From contig CBFCZO010000089.1 of NCBI GenBank assembly GCA_965602675.1, forward strand, positions 1 through 14,160: 14,160 nt of DNA, written 5' to 3'. Under the pieces are notes generated by a model. That model had not been told where the DNA came from. It saw only the letters and a program-made list of their open reading frames with translations, and did not search any database. A program made the translations under genes and the position numbers. Source of the DNA: DATKUA01 sp965602675 (GTDB lineage: Bacteria; Acidobacteriota; DATKUA01). Positions 7,532 through 14,092 of this stretch are shown here, piece after piece. Position 1 is the first letter of the stretch. Every line of letters starts with the position of its first letter.

Positions 7532-8513
7532 CAATAACCACCTCCGGCGCCTCTGCCACAAGCTCCGCTATCTTGGCCTCGATGACTTCCTTGATCTCAT
7601 CGCTATAACCAATCTCCTTGTAACGGATCACCAGGTTCCGGTCGATGATCATATTCAGCGGCACGGCGGTGCTCTCGGCGAAGGCCCTCCAAACCGTCTC
7701 GTTTATATCCGCCAATACCGGGAAGGTAATCCCGTAGTTATCAGCCCAGGCCTTGCATTCGGACGTGTCGATCGCGCCCCTGTTATAATCCTGGAAAAGA
7801 ACAGTGAGTATGATAAATCCGCTGTTCTTGTGCAGTTGATAAAGCTGCTCTGCTTCAGCCGCCTCCCCTTGGCATGGTGCGCACCACTGCGGCGAGAAAT
7901 CGACCAGAATCACGCTGCCGTCGTAGTCGTGCAGCGAGACCGACCGGCCCTCCTGGTCCTTCAGCGTGAAGTCGATCGCGCGCTCGTCCAACTTCGTGCC
8001 CCAAGGCGGACCGTTCCCGCCGTTGCCGTTATCTGCAGATTCCACGGGCACCTTGAATTTCTTGCTCTTACTAAGCCGGCCGCCCGCATCCCGCAGCCAG
8101 GCCTTGAACTCCATCCAATCGGTATCGCCGACGAATACCGACGTCTTGAGCTTGTCCTTGCCCTTCCTGCGGCTGTACTTCTTCCGCATCAGATCGATAT
8201 CCAATGCGACACAACTGCTGCTCTGATCGCAAATCTGCAACTCCAGCGTGCCGCCCTGCAGGTTACGCCCCTCGTCCTGGAAACTTATTTTTAACTTGAT
8301 ATCGTTGATCTTATTCCGATCGAGCTTGTTGGGAACAACTGTGATCGATACCAGCACCGGCTTGTCCTTGACCTTCTTCGGTGTGCTGATTTCCCTCTCG
8401 TCTACACCGACCCAATCCTGCGCCGTCAACAGCGGCGCAGACAAGACCAAGGCCAGCGCTAGTGGCAGAAATCCTTGTCCTGCCCTCCTCAAAACATCCC
8501 TGAATAGCTTCAT
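7521..8513 (-). CDS. Exported protein with N-terminal beta domain and C-terminal TlpA-like thioredoxin domain
   Basis: A 330-residue protein, first gene of the redoxin-barrel operon. ATG 8513 is chosen because GGAGGAG (8523-8529) lies 9 nt upstream; an in-frame TTG at 8519 is too close to it. Residues 1-31 are a signal peptide (ending LTA|QD). Residues 50-157 form an Ig-like or adhesion-type beta domain with two cysteines (Cys95, Cys101). A Gly/Asn linker (DNGNGGNGPPWG, 161-172) leads to a thioredoxin domain, about 175-320. The active site is QWCAPCQGE (Cys211, Cys214) and the cis-proline Pro285 is in AVPLNMII. The tail AEAPEVVIDEK runs into the next gene. The extra beta domain is unlike a plain TlpA and may dock a partner. 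Role is inferred as extracytoplasmic disulfide exchange. Confidence 0.87.
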   Translation of the reverse strand: MKLFRDVLRRAGQGFLPLALALVLSAPLLTAQDWVGVDEREISTPKKVKDKPVLVSITVVPNKLDRNKINDIKLKISFQDEGRNLQGGTLELQICDQSSSCVALDIDLMRKKYSRRKGKDKLKTSVFVGDTDWMEFKAWLRDAGGRLSKSKKFKVPVESADNGNGGNGPPWGTKLDERAIDFTLKDQEGRSVSLHDYDGSVILVDFSPQWCAPCQGEAAEAEQLYQLHKNSGFIILTVLFQDYNRGAIDTSECKAWADNYGITFPVLADINETVWRAFAESTAVPLNMIIDRNLVIRYKEIGYSDEIKEVIEAKIAELVAEAPEVVIDEK

Positions 8514-8588
8514 CTTCAAACACTCCTCCGGCCGGCGGCGGATGTCTGTTCACGTATTGTTGAATATTATCCCCGGATTTCGGTTACC

Positions 8589-8597
8589 ATTATACCA
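8589..8597 (-). promoter_or_regulatory. Extended -10 promoter for the redoxin-barrel operon
   Basis: On the minus strand the sequence is TGGTATAAT, a consensus extended -10 element. No good -35 box is found, as is common for extended -10 promoters. It would start transcription near 8582, about 70 nt before the first operon gene. With the plus-strand promoter at 8788-8816 it occupies the 356-bp divergent gap (8514-8869), which otherwise shows nothing recognisable. Confidence 0.5.
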
Positions 8598-8787
8598 GAA
8601 GAGCCGATCATCTTCCGAGCCCGACTCTACTCAAATCAACCGGCATTGCCGCACCCTGCAGACCGCCAAGATGTATGAGCCCGCCGCCGCGCGCGCAACT
8701 TCTTACGAGCATTGCACTTATAAGGCCTCATTCGTTATCGCAAACAGGAAATATTGCTTGATTGCCACCTCAATTTCTCACATTTTC

Positions 8788-8816
8788 TTGACTCTGAACA
8801 GATACAAATCTAGTAT
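8788..8816 (+). promoter_or_regulatory. sigma70-like promoter for the first repeat-protein gene
   Basis: TTGACT (8788-8793) and TAGTAT (8811-8816) are spaced by 17 bp, placing the transcription start near 8823, about 47 nt before ATG 8870. The surrounding DNA is AT-rich. Confidence 0.5.
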
Positions 8817-8869
8817 TTATATGAAAACTTAACTGTTTCCTTCAAACGCTTCTACCAGAGGTGCCCGAA

Positions 8870-9988
8870 ATGAAAAAAAAGCTTGTTTTACAGTCCGCCC
8901 TCTGTCTGATACTGCTTTTCATTTCTATCGAGGCCCTGGCGCAGCATAATTTCAAGTTCTCCCAACCCAAGACGCTCGTCCCTTCGGGCCAGAATCCCGA
9001 ACACCCCGACATCGCCTGGGACGGCCATAACTTCGCCGTCGTCTACGACAATTACTACTACAATAACAAGTCCAGCGATGTGTTTCTGATTCTGGTCAAC
9101 ACAAACGGCGATGTCGTCGAGGGACCGGTCAAGATCAGCTCGAAAAAACACGCCCTCCACCCCAAGATTGTCTGGACAGGTAACGCCTACGGAATCCTCT
9201 ACGCCGCCGGGCAAAAGCAGGGGAACATCCTGCAGTTAAAGATGTATCTCGCGCGTTACAACGCCGCTGGCAAAAAGCTGGGCGAAAAAGCACTGGTGGG
9301 TGACCTCGATTCCCAATGGTCCGCAGGGATGACAAAACTCATCTGGACCGGCAAGAAATTCGGCATTTTCTATGCCGCCGATACCGAAAAGCGATACTCC
9401 TATTGCAGCGAAAAACCGCTCTTCTGCAACGCCGACAGCTCGGGCACACCCGGCGAAGTCCTGCAAACATATCGCTACTCCGTTGAGAACTTCGATGTCA
9501 CCTGGGACGGCAAACAGTACATCGCCGTCAGTTCCGATCTCTACTCCGGATGGCGGTCCGAAGCCGTACTTCAGGTTCTTGCCCTGGACGATGAAGGTGC
9601 CGTCACTAAAAGTAAAGCCGTCATTGGATTCGTTCCGATGGATTATTGCAGGGGTGCCTCGATTATCCCCCTGAAGAAGAAAAACCGCTACCTGATCGCC
9701 ATCGGCAACGTCAAGCCCACCGAAACCGCGGCGCCCTCGGCGACACTGAAAACCGGCGATGTCTTCGCTTCCCAAATCAAACTCAAGAAAAAGAGTGTCT
9801 CCGGACTCGCTCCCAAGAATATCACCGCACACGAACCGGAGAACTGGGTCAATCCCACGCTCATTCGCGCCGGTAACAATCAGTACATGGTTAGCCATTG
9901 CGGCGCCGGCTGTAGTTTCGCCTTCGCTAAGCTAAATGACTCGGGGGCGATTGCATCGACACCGCTTCAATACAACCCCGGTGCATGA
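8870..9988 (+). CDS. Secreted seven-repeat (beta-propeller-like) protein, copy A, up to an internal TGA
   Basis: 372 residues to the first TGA, 403 if that TGA is recoded. AGAGGTG stands 6 nt before ATG 8870; a GTG at 8861 overlaps that site. A signal peptide ends at EALA|QH (about residue 24). Repeats with a W-[D/T]-G-x-x-[Y/F] core recur about every 50-65 residues: AWDGHNFAVVYD (49), VWTGNAYGILY (101), IWTGKKFGIFY (158), TWDGKQYIAV (211), then weaker PLKKKNRYLIAI (267) and IRAGNNQYMVSH (332). A seventh, VWTGSVVGVIW, occurs only after the TGA. The pattern suggests a propeller of about seven blades. Its function is unknown, and no catalytic motif is visible. It is a clear paralogue of the next gene, alignable along its whole length. 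Cysteines (179, 186, 260, 344, 348) might form disulfides after export; the adjacent divergent redoxin operon is suggestive only. Confidence 0.85.
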   Translation: MKKKLVLQSALCLILLFISIEALAQHNFKFSQPKTLVPSGQNPEHPDIAWDGHNFAVVYDNYYYNNKSSDVFLILVNTNGDVVEGPVKISSKKHALHPKIVWTGNAYGILYAAGQKQGNILQLKMYLARYNAAGKKLGEKALVGDLDSQWSAGMTKLIWTGKKFGIFYAADTEKRYSYCSEKPLFCNADSSGTPGEVLQTYRYSVENFDVTWDGKQYIAVSSDLYSGWRSEAVLQVLALDDEGAVTKSKAVIGFVPMDYCRGASIIPLKKKNRYLIAIGNVKPTETAAPSATLKTGDVFASQIKLKKKSVSGLAPKNITAHEPENWVNPTLIRAGNNQYMVSHCGAGCSFAFAKLNDSGAIASTPLQYNPGA

Positions 9989-10081
9989 GGGATCTCCCCT
10001 CCCCGTCCCGTGTGGACGGGCTCCGTCGTCGGAGTCATCTGGACATATAACGCTCTTCACTTCAACATCATCGAGCCCTGA
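9986..10081 (+). other. Recoding candidate: in-frame TGA and 30-codon continuation of copy A
   Basis: The TGA at 9986-9988 is followed in the same frame by 30 sense codons and a second TGA at 10079-10081. The continuation starts GISPPRPVWTG and ends ALHFNIIEP. It contains VWTGSVVGVIW, which matches the protein's own repeat core (compare VWTGNAYGILY at residue 101). It is homologous to the equivalent tail of the next gene. A hairpin follows the TGA at 13 nt, and the gene's intrinsic terminator begins 26 nt after the second TGA. I infer that the tail is translated. Selenocysteine, readthrough with a near-cognate tRNA, or an ancient shared nonsense mutation are the possible readings; the last fits poorly with the conserved frame. 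Confidence 0.6.
10002..10020 (+). promoter_or_regulatory. SECIS-like hairpin after the internal TGA of copy A
   Basis: CCCGTCC-CGTGT-GGACGGG is a perfect 7-bp stem with a 5-nt loop. It begins 13 nt after the TGA, and the loop begins 20 nt after it. The second loop base is G. As I recall the bacterial SECIS consensus (apical loop roughly 16-37 nt from UGA, G within the first two loop bases, stem of several base pairs), this fits. A second hairpin, CTCCG-TCGT-CGGAG, follows directly at 10021-10034. Confidence 0.5.
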
Positions 10082-10107
10082 TTCCCCCAAATCAACGAAC
10101 TTGCCAG

Positions 10108-10134
10108 GCCCCGGTAGGCCGCCGGGGCTTTCTT
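10108..10134 (+). terminator. Intrinsic terminator of copy A
   Basis: GCCCCGG (10108-10114) pairs with CCGGGGC (10122-10128) across a 7-nt loop, followed by TTTCTT. It lies 26 nt after the second TGA, consistent with the gene truly ending at 10081. Its T-tract overlaps the -35 box of the next gene's promoter. Confidence 0.75.
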
Positions 10135-10161
10135 GACGTCGTTATTGCTGAAACCTACATT
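10133..10161 (+). promoter_or_regulatory. sigma70-like promoter for the second repeat-protein gene
   Basis: TTGACG (10133-10138) and TACATT (10156-10161) are 17 bp apart, giving a start near 10168 and a leader of about 38 nt. With the terminator just before it, this makes the two paralogues separate transcription units. Confidence 0.5.
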
Positions 10162-10205
10162 CTAATTAAGACTTTTCTCCTGTTATCGCAGATGGAGGGG
10201 GGACC

Positions 10206-11318
10206 ATGAGAAAAACTGCGGCTTCCGCGGCTATCCTACTGCTTCTGATTATATTTCCTGCCATGGTTTCGGCGGAAATCCACTTCAAATTCTCTGCTTC
10301 GAAACAAATCGTCGCAGCCTCGAAGGAGCCCACTAATTTCGACATAGCTTGGGACGGCGTGAATTTCGGAGTTGTCTACGACGACTATGTCTATAACGGC
10401 CCATCCTGCAATGTTTATCTTCTACTGGTCAATCAGAACGGTAATGTGGTCAACGGGCCGGTGAAGATTAGCTCCGAGAAAAATGCCTTCCATCCGAAGA
10501 TCATCTGGAACGGCAAGGAATACGCAATCCTCTATGGCGGCGGCGTCAAGTCTGGAACCAGCTACAAATTCAACTACTACCTCGCCCGCTACAACGCCGC
10601 CCTAAATGAATTGAGTAAAAAGAAACTCACCGGAACCGCCAACTATAAAAGCCACGCAATGCAGTCTCAGTTGCTCTGGACGGATAATGGATACGCGATC
10701 TTCTACGTCGCTGATCCGGAAGAGCCTAAGGAATGGGCAGACACAAAACCCCTTTACTGTAGGACCGACAAATCCGGCGTGCCCGGGCCAATCCTGAAAG
10801 AGTACAATGGAGAGTTCAGATATACCGATGCCGCCTGGGACGGAAAGCGCTACATAGTAGTAGGAGTCGATGTGATGCAGGGCTGGACGCCCCAGGGCGT
10901 GGCCCAACTTCTCACCATCTCCGAAAATGGGGAGATTCTCAACGAAACCACCGTATCGGGCTTCGGTGCAATGACTTCGGCCTACGGCATCTCGATAACA
11001 CCACTAAAGAAAAAGAACAATTACCTCATCGCTCTGGGCGGTTCCATCCTGGCCGACGGAGCGGCTCCCACGGCCTACTGGGCCTCCGACCTTTACACCA
11101 CCGCCGTTAAAATCAAATCCAAGGCCATCAAGGGTTTTGCGCCGAAGATTGCCACCAAGGCAAGTGCCGGTCAATGGCAGCATCCTGAACTCGTCTGCTG
11201 CGGCAGTAAGAACTACGCCGTCTGTTACTACACCGATCCTTCATGCAACATCAGAGTCGCTGAAATAAAGACAAACGGAAGCATGGTGGACACCACCCTC
11301 CAGCTGGATTGCTGGTGA
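10206..11318 (+). CDS. Secreted seven-repeat (beta-propeller-like) protein, copy B, up to an internal TGA
   Basis: 370 residues to the first TGA, 400 if it is recoded. GGAGGGG immediately precedes ATG 10206. Signal peptide about residues 1-23 (MVSA|EIH). It is a full-length paralogue of the preceding gene, sharing HFKFS at the mature N-terminus, FDIAWDGVNFGVVYDD, GPVKISSEKNAFHPKI, YLARYNAA, PLKKKNNYLIAL and the gene-end motif FNIIQP beyond the TGA. Repeat cores are at about 48 (AWDG), 101 (WNGKEYAILY), 158 (WTDNGYAIFY), 210 (AWDGKRYIVV), 267 and 331, plus GNAIGFVY after the TGA. A seven-bladed propeller is likely. No enzymatic motif is recognised; binding to a surface, polymer or partner protein is possible but unsupported. 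The last residues before the TGA are LQLDCW, so the recoded residue would sit two positions after a Cys. Confidence 0.85.
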   Translation: MRKTAASAAILLLLIIFPAMVSAEIHFKFSASKQIVAASKEPTNFDIAWDGVNFGVVYDDYVYNGPSCNVYLLLVNQNGNVVNGPVKISSEKNAFHPKIIWNGKEYAILYGGGVKSGTSYKFNYYLARYNAALNELSKKKLTGTANYKSHAMQSQLLWTDNGYAIFYVADPEEPKEWADTKPLYCRTDKSGVPGPILKEYNGEFRYTDAAWDGKRYIVVGVDVMQGWTPQGVAQLLTISENGEILNETTVSGFGAMTSAYGISITPLKKKNNYLIALGGSILADGAAPTAYWASDLYTTAVKIKSKAIKGFAPKIATKASAGQWQHPELVCCGSKNYAVCYYTDPSCNIRVAEIKTNGSMVDTTLQLDCW

Positions 11319-11408
11319 GGCAGCTGGTCCCGCGCCGTGAGCGCGGGCAACGCCATCGGATTTGTCTATGAAACCGACGGCCTCAGGTTCAACATCATCC
11401 AGCCCTGA
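11316..11408 (+). other. Recoding candidate: in-frame TGA and 29-codon continuation of copy B
   Basis: After TGA 11316-11318 the frame stays open for 29 codons to a second TGA at 11406-11408. It begins GSWSRAVSAGNAIGFVYE and ends GLRFNIIQP. GNAIGFVY closely matches GNAYGILY in the second repeat of copy A. The tail aligns with copy A's tail with one codon of length difference, sharing R-x-V-x-x-G-x-x-[V/I]-G, L, and FNII-x-P. The level of conservation looks the same as in the rest of the protein, which indicates selection on the translated tail. The TGA occupies essentially the same alignment position as in copy A. Confidence 0.6.
11329..11347 (+). promoter_or_regulatory. SECIS-like hairpin after the internal TGA of copy B
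   Basis: CCCGCGC-CGTGA-GCGCGGG is a perfect 7-bp stem with a 5-nt loop. It begins 10 nt after the TGA, and the loop begins 17 nt after it. It lies in the same codon phase and the same aligned position as the hairpin of copy A. Compared with that hairpin, one stem pair changes from T-A to C-G and the next from C-G to G-C, while the loop stays CGTG[T/A]. Confidence 0.5.
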
Positions 11409-11434
11409 TAAATGTGAAAGTTTAATGCGCCGCG

Positions 11435-11453
11435 CAGTCAGATTCCCTGACTG
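11435..11453. terminator. Hairpin between convergent copy B and D-aminoacylase-like gene
   Basis: CAGTCAG-ATTCC-CTGACTG forms a 7-bp stem with a 5-nt loop in the convergent gap. It has no T-tract on either strand, so it may be a weak bidirectional terminator or an mRNA 3'-end stabiliser. Confidence 0.35.
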
Positions 11454-11480
11454 GAATTAACAGCACGTAGTATCTGGCGG

Positions 11481-13163
11481 TCAATTCCCCTCAGCGCCCT
11501 TCCACCCCGGCCCACGCACCACGCACCCCGGCGTCGCACCCGTGTGCTCGCCGTCCTTCAGCACCTGCACCCCGTTTACGAACACGTGCACCACCCCCGT
11601 CGAATACTGGTGAGGCTCATCAAACGTCGCGTGATCCTGAATCTTGTCCGGATCGAAGACGACGATATCGGCGAAACCGCCCTCCTTCAGCGCTCCGCGG
11701 CGGTCCAGCTTCAGGTTGGCGGCTGGCAACGTTGTCATCCGGCGGATGGCCTCCGCCAACGGGATAACCCCCTCGTCGCGGACGTATTTCCCCAGCACCC
11801 GTGCGAACGTCCCATAAGCGCGCGGATGGGGATTCGCGTTCAGGAATACTCCCTCAGGAGCCAACGACGCCTCGTCGGAACCGAAACTCACCCACGGCTG
11901 CGTCATTTTCCGGGCCACCTGCTCTTCATCCATCAGAAAGTAGACGGCGTTGATCGGCGACTCGTCCTCCAGCAGCAGATCGATCAGCGTGTCCTCGGGT
12001 GAGGTCCCGCGCTCCTGCGCCACCTCGAGCAGCGTCTTGCCGATTAGCCCACGCAACTCCTCCCGCTTGAAGCCGGTGAGCATGATCCCCTCCGCCCCGG
12101 CGGCGCGATAGAATCCCTGCCACTCGCTCCCACGCAGTTGCTCGATGATCCGCCGTCTCACAGCGGGGTCCTGCAGCCGTTCGCGGGTAGCCTCCATCCC
12201 TCCTTCGAGCGACCAGGGGGGCAGCGATGCCGACAGGTTGGTGGCGCCCGCGGTGTAGGGATACATGTCAGCGGTGATCTGCAAGCCCTCCGCACGCGCC
12301 GCCTCGATCCTCTTGAATACCTCATCGAGTAGCGGCCAATTGCTCTCCCCCGCAACCTTCAGGTGGTAGATTTCCGACCTGATGTTCGCCTCGCGCGCGA
12401 TCCGCAGGAACTCGTCGAGCGACTCGAAAATACTGTCGCCCTCGTCGCGCATGTGGGAGATATAGAGCCCGCCGTACTCCGACGCCACACCCGCCAGCGC
12501 GATGATCTCCTCGGTTTCGGCGAAGATCGCCGGCACGTATTCCAACGCCGTGCTCAGCCCCACTGCGCCCTCTTCCATCGCCTCGCGCACCAGCTCCTTC
12601 ATTCGCTCCAACTCTTCGGCAGTCGCCTGGCGGTCCTCGTAGCCGATCACGTAGATGCGGCACGATGTCGCGCCGACGAAAGAGGCCACGTTGCAGGAGA
12701 CGCCGCGCTCGGCCAGGTAGTCGAGAAACTCGCCTAGTGTCCGCCACTCGATCTCGTATTTAATGTCGGCTTGCTGCAGAGGCAACTGCCCAAGCATCTC
12801 CTCGCTCACCGGCCCCATCGACCAGCCCTCCCCCAGCACCTCCAGCGTCACGCCCTGGCGGATGTCGCTCTGCGAGTGCCCGTCCTCGATCAGCGACTCG
12901 TTCGCCCAGCTCAATATATTGATGAAGCCGGGCGCCACCGCCAGCCCGCCGGCGTCGATCTCCATCCTCCCCTTCGCCGCGCCGATGTCCCCCAACGCCA
13001 CGATCGTATCGCCGTCAACAGCGATATCGCCGTTGTACGGCTCGCCGCCGCTCCCGTCGTAGATCACCCCGTTGCGGATCACCAGGTCATACTGTTTCTC
13101 GGCAGTGCAGCCGAGAAAACCTGCGAGGATAATGGACATAACCGCTAGCAAAATTATTCGCAT
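11481..13163 (-). CDS. D-aminoacylase-like amidohydrolase lipoprotein
   Basis: A 560-residue member of the amidohydrolase superfamily, nearest to N-acyl-D-amino-acid deacylases. AGGGG lies about 8 nt before ATG 13163. The signal peptide ends in FLGC (Cys19), so it is a lipoprotein. Family features in order: DLVIRNGVIYDGSGG (26-40), APGFINILSW (77-86), SHMRDEG (236-242), YHLK (266-269), ADMYPYTAGAT (298-308), SFGSDE (426-431), HPRAYGTFARVLGKYVR (446-462) and GGFADIVVFDP (495-505). The first-strand HxH metal ligands usually found after GFID are replaced by NILSW, and the usual NCG cysteine region reads EGWSMGP. His237, His267 and Asp430 remain. This belongs, as I recall, to a recurring subfamily with GFIN-LSWA, so it is probably functional but may bind one metal or act on another substrate. 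Confidence 0.85.
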   Translation of the reverse strand: MRIILLAVMSIILAGFLGCTAEKQYDLVIRNGVIYDGSGGEPYNGDIAVDGDTIVALGDIGAAKGRMEIDAGGLAVAPGFINILSWANESLIEDGHSQSDIRQGVTLEVLGEGWSMGPVSEEMLGQLPLQQADIKYEIEWRTLGEFLDYLAERGVSCNVASFVGATSCRIYVIGYEDRQATAEELERMKELVREAMEEGAVGLSTALEYVPAIFAETEEIIALAGVASEYGGLYISHMRDEGDSIFESLDEFLRIAREANIRSEIYHLKVAGESNWPLLDEVFKRIEAARAEGLQITADMYPYTAGATNLSASLPPWSLEGGMEATRERLQDPAVRRRIIEQLRGSEWQGFYRAAGAEGIMLTGFKREELRGLIGKTLLEVAQERGTSPEDTLIDLLLEDESPINAVYFLMDEEQVARKMTQPWVSFGSDEASLAPEGVFLNANPHPRAYGTFARVLGKYVRDEGVIPLAEAIRRMTTLPAANLKLDRRGALKEGGFADIVVFDPDKIQDHATFDEPHQYSTGVVHVFVNGVQVLKDGEHTGATPGCVVRGPGWKGAEGN

Positions 13164-13180
13164 TTGGTTCCCCTCTTGTT

Positions 13181-13200
13181 ACTCCGGTAACCGGTCGAGT
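13181..13200. promoter_or_regulatory. Inverted repeat in the D-aminoacylase-like gene leader
   Basis: ACTC-CGG-TAA-CCG-GTC-GAGT is an imperfect palindrome centred on CCGGTAACCGG. It lies 18-37 nt upstream of the start codon, between the ribosome-binding site and the predicted transcription start, so it could be an operator or a leader hairpin. Confidence 0.3.
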
Positions 13201-13219
13201 TTAACAGCGATATTCGCTA

Positions 13220-13228
13220 AATATAACA
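13220..13228 (-). promoter_or_regulatory. Extended -10 promoter for the D-aminoacylase-like gene
   Basis: On the minus strand, TGT-TATATT is an extended -10 element with five of six -10 bases matching. No good -35 is seen. The start would be near 13213, giving a leader of about 50 nt. Confidence 0.4.
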
Positions 13229-13257
13229 CAGCATTTCCCCCGGCGTGACATGCCCTG

Positions 13258-13268
13258 TTGCATCACCC
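13258..13268 (+). repeat. 11-bp direct repeat, left copy
   Basis: TTGCATCACCC, identical to 14093-14103. The two copies bracket the AT-rich unknown gene and its promoter. Confidence 0.5.
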
Positions 13269-13319
13269 TGTGATTTCGCCATCAAGAGTAATCAATTGTC
13301 ACAAGATAAAATCAAGTAT

Positions 13320-13961
13320 TCATTGTATTTTCATTGCTAACTGATCATCCAGCTTATCTTGTATTTTCAAGCTATTGCCTGCAATCCTATTTCCTTTCAT
13401 GATAATTGTGTAATTGCTTATATCCCTTGTAAATGCACCACTTATATTCGATTTGCCGTGCTTGCAATGAAGCGTGAATCTTAAATAATTATCATAATGT
13501 ATAACCCCCAATTTCTTCCTACATATAAATTCGAACCTATGTATATATTTTTCATTTTGATCGCGTTTATTATACCTGGAAATTTTCGGCGTCCTTAGGC
13601 GACCAGCTAACTTTATTGTCTTCTCGGAATCTCTTGCTCTATCGTTTGTTATGTATACATATAGCAATGCCTCATTATCAATAAGCTCCGTCCAACTCTC
13701 ATTTTTAACCTCTATTGTATATCTCCACCAAAACATGTTGAATCTCTCTATGTTTACATTGTCTTTAATGGTCAGCTTTGGTCTGTTTAAGGAGAATACA
13801 ACATAAAACGCCAGAGACCCACCAAATCCAGCAGAAATCCCAAGAACGAACGTCCAAATAGTTTTCAATTGTAATTTTTCTATATTTGGCTCAAATAATG
13901 TCAAAATGATTATTATCAAGAAAAAGCCTAATGCTGAAGCGAAAATATGGGCTGGCCTCAT
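13320..13961 (-). CDS. AT-rich hypothetical membrane protein with two TM segments
   Basis: A 213-residue protein that I do not recognise. ATG 13961 is preferred; AAGGAG (13973-13978) lies 11 nt upstream, while an in-frame TTG at 13970 is only 2 nt from it. Residues 7-23 and 35-56 are hydrophobic helices in a hairpin arrangement, followed by about 155 residues of soluble, probably beta-rich domain with many Lys, Arg and aromatic residues. That domain contains IEVKNESWTELIDNEALLYV and a His/Cys-containing segment (RFTLHCKHGKSN). The membrane-hairpin plus soluble-domain layout is common in accessory proteins of unknown role. Its base composition is strikingly AT-rich, with AT-ending codons unlike every neighbour, pointing to recent horizontal transfer. 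It has its own strong promoter. Confidence 0.75.
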   Translation of the reverse strand: MRPAHIFASALGFFLIIIILTLFEPNIEKLQLKTIWTFVLGISAGFGGSLAFYVVFSLNRPKLTIKDNVNIERFNMFWWRYTIEVKNESWTELIDNEALLYVYITNDRARDSEKTIKLAGRLRTPKISRYNKRDQNEKYIHRFEFICRKKLGVIHYDNYLRFTLHCKHGKSNISGAFTRDISNYTIIMKGNRIAGNSLKIQDKLDDQLAMKIQ

Positions 13962-14000
13962 TTGTTTCAAATCTCCTTGCTAGATACTTCTGAAAATGAA

Positions 14001-14029
14001 ATAATATTACATCCTGATAATACATTCAA
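14001..14029 (-). promoter_or_regulatory. sigma70-like promoter for the AT-rich gene
   Basis: On the minus strand, TTGAAT (14024-14029) and TATTAT (14001-14006) are separated by 17 bp, matching four and five of six consensus positions. The start would be near 13994, about 33 nt before the ATG. Confidence 0.5.
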
Positions 14030-14092
14030 GAATTGTGGATAATCATCCGTCCTTAAAGATAAGCAACTCTTATATTGGACTTTCATAAGGCC

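Noticed and set aside
9986..11318. Reassigned genetic code (TGA as Trp or Gly) as the explanation for the internal TGAs
   Set aside because: TGA ends several other intact genes in the window at positions where the families normally end, and TGG is used for Trp throughout.
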